Source of the DNA: Myxococcales bacterium
GTDB taxonomy: Bacteria; Myxococcota_C; UBA6777
Assembly (NCBI GenBank): GCA_027005175.1
Contig: JALTMC010000028.1
Coordinates: 1-7,507, forward strand
Length of the DNA: 7,507 nt
Direction of reading: 5' to 3'
The translations under genes were made by a program, and so were the position numbers. How positions within the stretch are numbered: the first letter of the stretch is position 1; every line of letters starts with the position of its first letter. A model generated the notes under the pieces. That model searched no databases. It saw only the letters and a program-made list of their open reading frames with translations, and was not told the DNA's origin. Positions 5,481 to 7,507 of the stretch are shown here, piece after piece.

Positions 5481-5582
5481 GTGATCGGTTTTATCCGGAA
5501 TCAGTGATCGCGTTGGAGCGGAAAGGGTGATCGGCTTGAATCGGAATGACTGATCGGCTTCGTCCGGAATCGGTGATCGACA
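5481..5582 (-). repeat. IS21 multiple terminal repeats (4 x 23 bp plus tip)
   Basis: Four abutting 23-bp units begin at 5481, 5504, 5527 and 5550, each starting (G/C)TGATCG and ending in a CGGAA-like block. A partial fifth unit, GTGATCGACA, ends at 5582. The spacing is exact, about two helical turns, as expected for side-by-side transposase binding at the istA end of IS21 elements. Confidence 0.85.
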
Positions 5583-5924
5583 TCCCCCGGATTATGCACT
5601 CTAAACCAACTCCCCTGCAACAGAGGGCTTTTGAACTGTTAAACCTTAGCTACGAACTGTGAGAACGTTGGTCATAGTTTCCTGGGTACGCTTGTCATTT
5701 TGAAAAAACAGTGTTTTCCTATGAAAATTGCACTACTACGTGCTCATATTTAGCAAAGTTATAAGAGAACTTCAGACTAAAACGGAATCTGTCTCACCAT
5801 CATAAACACAAAGGGGGTTATTAGCACCTTCTTGAAGATATTGACAGAATACCGAATCCTACTGCAGAAACTCATAACTTTTTCGTTGAGGATTCTAGAC
5901 AGTGTTTCAGGAGTGAACATACGT
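5583..5924. other. Intergenic stretch right of the IS21 element
   Basis: AT-rich and without a recognised gene, apart from a weak 47-codon minus-strand frame (5777-5920). GAACTGT occurs twice within about 25 bp near 5634-5660, and a 13-bp palindrome AAAACAGTGTTTT sits near 5705-5720. I see no terminator with a T-run for the long gene to the right. Confidence 0.5.
5777..5920 (-). CDS. Possible 47-aa small protein behind the 517-aa gene
   Basis: The frame starts at ATG 5920, only 4 nt after the stop of the long gene, and ends at TAG 5777. The product is basic, begins MFTPETLSRILNEKV and contains a hydrophobic run near its C-terminus (VLITPFVFMMV, 32-42), so a small membrane protein is conceivable. 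There is no clear ribosome site, but the close spacing would allow reinitiation by ribosomes finishing the upstream gene. No family recognised. A frame of this length in AT-rich DNA can arise by chance. Confidence 0.25.
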   Translation of the reverse strand: MFTPETLSRILNEKVMSFCSRIRYSVNIFKKVLITPFVFMMVRQIPF

Positions 5925-7478
5925 TTATTTTTTGAGCTTTCCAGATACAACCTGTTTGATTAATAACGTGACGGCTATCACTTGTGTGCCTTGTTGGACC
6001 GACTGACCAACCGTTGCAGGTAGCAATTTCTGAGCAGACCGAACAAGGACACGTTTTCCAGCAGTCTTAATCCCCTGATTCACAGTCTTCCCTACCGTCC
6101 GAAAATAGGTACGCTTGCCCACACCCGTGTGGCGGAACCAACGTAAAAATCCATCGACTGCTGGTTTGCCTGAAAACTTGTAGAGCTTAATTTTTGAAAT
6201 ACCATTGACGGTCGATGTCATGAGTCGAACAACCAGCCTGGGGTTAGCCAGCTTTGTAAGCATTTGCATGGATTTTCCTGAAAATTTCCAACATGCTGCA
6301 CCAGTCGCAGCGGCGGCAAGAATAGTAGCCATACTTTGACGAACTTTCGTTTGATCTGGATTGGTCTGGAGCATAATGCGTGGAGCCAATGCACCTGCCA
6401 CTCCTACCGCACCAACGCAAGTCGCAGTCCAAAAGGCTGGAGAACGAAGAAGTGTTGTATATTTTGCTAAAAGCTGGCCCCTGTGGAGCCAACGAAATGC
6501 TCGACCCGAAAAACTCATAGTACGCGCGATATGGTGAATTCCTTTGTAGACCTGATGTACTCTTTTCATCTGCATGATGTGATTTGAAAGTTGAGCTACT
6601 TTCGTTGCGATACCCACTCCTCGACCTGTCTTTAAGCTTCCAACAAGTAAGGCACTACCACCAAAGGTCAAAATCATTGCAGCCGCAGAAATCCCATCCG
6701 CAGCCAGCCAGACCATATCCGAGCCATTGAGTTGTTTACCTTCCATCTTCAAGCGAACTGCACTCCAGCCAGGAATCATAGTCTTAGCAAAGTTAGACCA
6801 GTTGCTCGTAATGCGCCCCTTCTTATCGATCTGAAACTGGTCAAGAAAGACGCTTCCTCTGCGCTCTATGGATGCAAGGACTCGTGAGAGTGCATGATCA
6901 TGTTTGTCTTTCGTTTTTTTTATATTTCCCTTCGAAAGTGCTGCAACAATCAACACGACCTGTGTTGCGTCGTATTGTTTCAATGCCGCAAACAACTGGT
7001 TCCTCAAAGATTGATTAAATCGTTTGTCTGAGAGTAGGGCTAACGTTTGCATTGGAAAACGAACTAGAGGCTTTCGCAAACGCCACATTTGTTGCAGACT
7101 CAGCTTATGCTTCAAACCCATATACCGCCAAACCATCGTCGCCAACAATATCTTACGCTCTTTCTCTCGATGCAACTTGGAAGACACCCACTTTTGCATA
7201 TTACGATACATCTGAGGCTGCTCAAAGAGGACATGACAGGCTCCCTGGACATGAGCCAATACATAGGAATCCAAGACATTCGCATTCCACAGTCGGTTTC
7301 CCAAGACATTCAAGGGTCGCTTACCCAGACACATTGACATTCCCATCGCAATAGGAGCCTCCAAGTCATGGCGACGTTTGGGATGCAAGAAATGTGATAT
7401 TATAGGGAGTTTCTGAAACGTGTGTTGGCCATACATCTTGAAGAGAACAGAGGCCAAGTGTCTCTTGCGAGTTGGCAT
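5925..7478 (-). CDS. Unrecognised basic 517-aa, probably membrane-associated protein
   Basis: Long uninterrupted frame with no family I recognise. The product is strikingly rich in Lys/Arg and poor in acidic residues. The N-terminal half (1-250) looks helical and soluble, with aromatic and basic patches. Hydrophobic stretches that could enter a membrane lie at 254-281 (WLAADGISAAAMILTFGGSA within it), 347-369 (FWTATCVGAVGVAGALAP), 381-396 (Ala-rich) and 497-511. Between them are basic loops such as GVGKRTYFRTVGKTVNQGIK (452-471), which resembles but is not a P-loop. No signal peptide is seen at ATG 7478, and no Shine-Dalgarno precedes it. The nine codons further upstream are all sense codons to the window edge, so the true start may lie outside. 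It appears unrelated to the neighbouring IS element. Confidence 0.7.
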   Translation of the reverse strand: MPTRKRHLASVLFKMYGQHTFQKLPIISHFLHPKRRHDLEAPIAMGMSMCLGKRPLNVLGNRLWNANVLDSYVLAHVQGACHVLFEQPQMYRNMQKWVSSKLHREKERKILLATMVWRYMGLKHKLSLQQMWRLRKPLVRFPMQTLALLSDKRFNQSLRNQLFAALKQYDATQVVLIVAALSKGNIKKTKDKHDHALSRVLASIERRGSVFLDQFQIDKKGRITSNWSNFAKTMIPGWSAVRLKMEGKQLNGSDMVWLAADGISAAAMILTFGGSALLVGSLKTGRGVGIATKVAQLSNHIMQMKRVHQVYKGIHHIARTMSFSGRAFRWLHRGQLLAKYTTLLRSPAFWTATCVGAVGVAGALAPRIMLQTNPDQTKVRQSMATILAAAATGAACWKFSGKSMQMLTKLANPRLVVRLMTSTVNGISKIKLYKFSGKPAVDGFLRWFRHTGVGKRTYFRTVGKTVNQGIKTAGKRVLVRSAQKLLPATVGQSVQQGTQVIAVTLLIKQVVSGKLKK

Positions 7479-7507
7479 TGAGCAGAACGTTTTAATGACG
7501 GTATACG

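Larger units (their letters stand above)
3327..5582 (-). mobile_element. IS21-family insertion sequence, istB-truncated
   Basis: Reads right to left: terminal repeats (5481-5582), istA, then a 3'-truncated istB. The right boundary is firm: four 23-bp tandem repeats end in GGTGATCGACA at 5582, giving a TGTCGATCACC tip typical of the IS21 family. The left boundary is tentative. Around 3327-3340 the minus strand reads GGTGATCGATAACA, sharing GGTGATCGA with the other tip in the correct inverted orientation, but with an extra TA and no inner repeat. About 300 bp of istB are missing just before it, so I infer an internal deletion reaching almost to the left tip. No target duplication is evident. 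The element probably cannot move alone. Confidence 0.72.

Noticed and set aside
5481-5582. Regular repeats as a possible CRISPR array
   Set aside because: The 23-bp units abut with no spacers and sit at an IS21 end, where such repeats are expected.
6100-6125. P-loop in GVGKRT of the 517-aa protein
   Set aside because: The full GxxxxGK[ST] pattern is not met, and no Walker B follows.

Overview
Bacterial DNA of moderate GC from an accessory, mobile-element-rich region. Coding density is low on the left. Several starts are preceded by clear GGAGG-type Shine-Dalgarno sites, and remnants of three insertion-sequence-type elements lie among small toxin-antitoxin-like gene pairs. Nothing fixes the species. 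IS21 and IS91 relatives plus stacked minimal-nucleotidyltransferase modules are typical of large-genome environmental bacteria, but that is inference.

Layout. Positions 4-280 hold a 277-bp gene-less element with IS21-style multiple terminal repeats. Positions 411-1233 hold module A: a nucleotidyltransferase (NTase) of the DUF6036 kind and an overlapping 98-aa partner. Positions 1234-1556 are a gene-poor stretch with an 8-bp hairpin and the 3' half of a tRNA-like sequence on the minus strand. Positions 1557-2060 are a decayed IS91-type transposase. Positions 2099-3118 look like one chimeric operon: a predicted promoter, the 70-aa partner of module B, the first 19 codons of module B's NTase (the rest is gone), then intact module C (158-aa NTase plus 75-aa partner). 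A 21-bp direct repeat taken from the start of NTase B lies on both sides of module C. Positions 3119-3326 are junk with a short coding relic.

Positions ~3327-5582 are an IS21-family element on the minus strand with a full-length istA, an istB cut off just after Walker A, and four 23-bp tandem terminal repeats at the istA end. The istA ribosome binding site lies in a predicted hairpin. Positions 5583-5924 are intergenic. Positions 5925-7478 encode a very basic, probably membrane-associated 517-aa protein on the minus strand that I do not recognise. Its frame stays open to the right window edge.

How it fits together: the left 3.1 kb looks like an island where small NTase-partner cassettes and transposon debris accumulate and recombine. 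Module C appears to have landed inside module B, so that B's promoter and partner gene now lead into C. The modules resemble toxin-antitoxin or abortive-infection NTase systems. That role, and the function of each partner, is inferred from the fold motifs and gene pairing and is not shown by the sequence.
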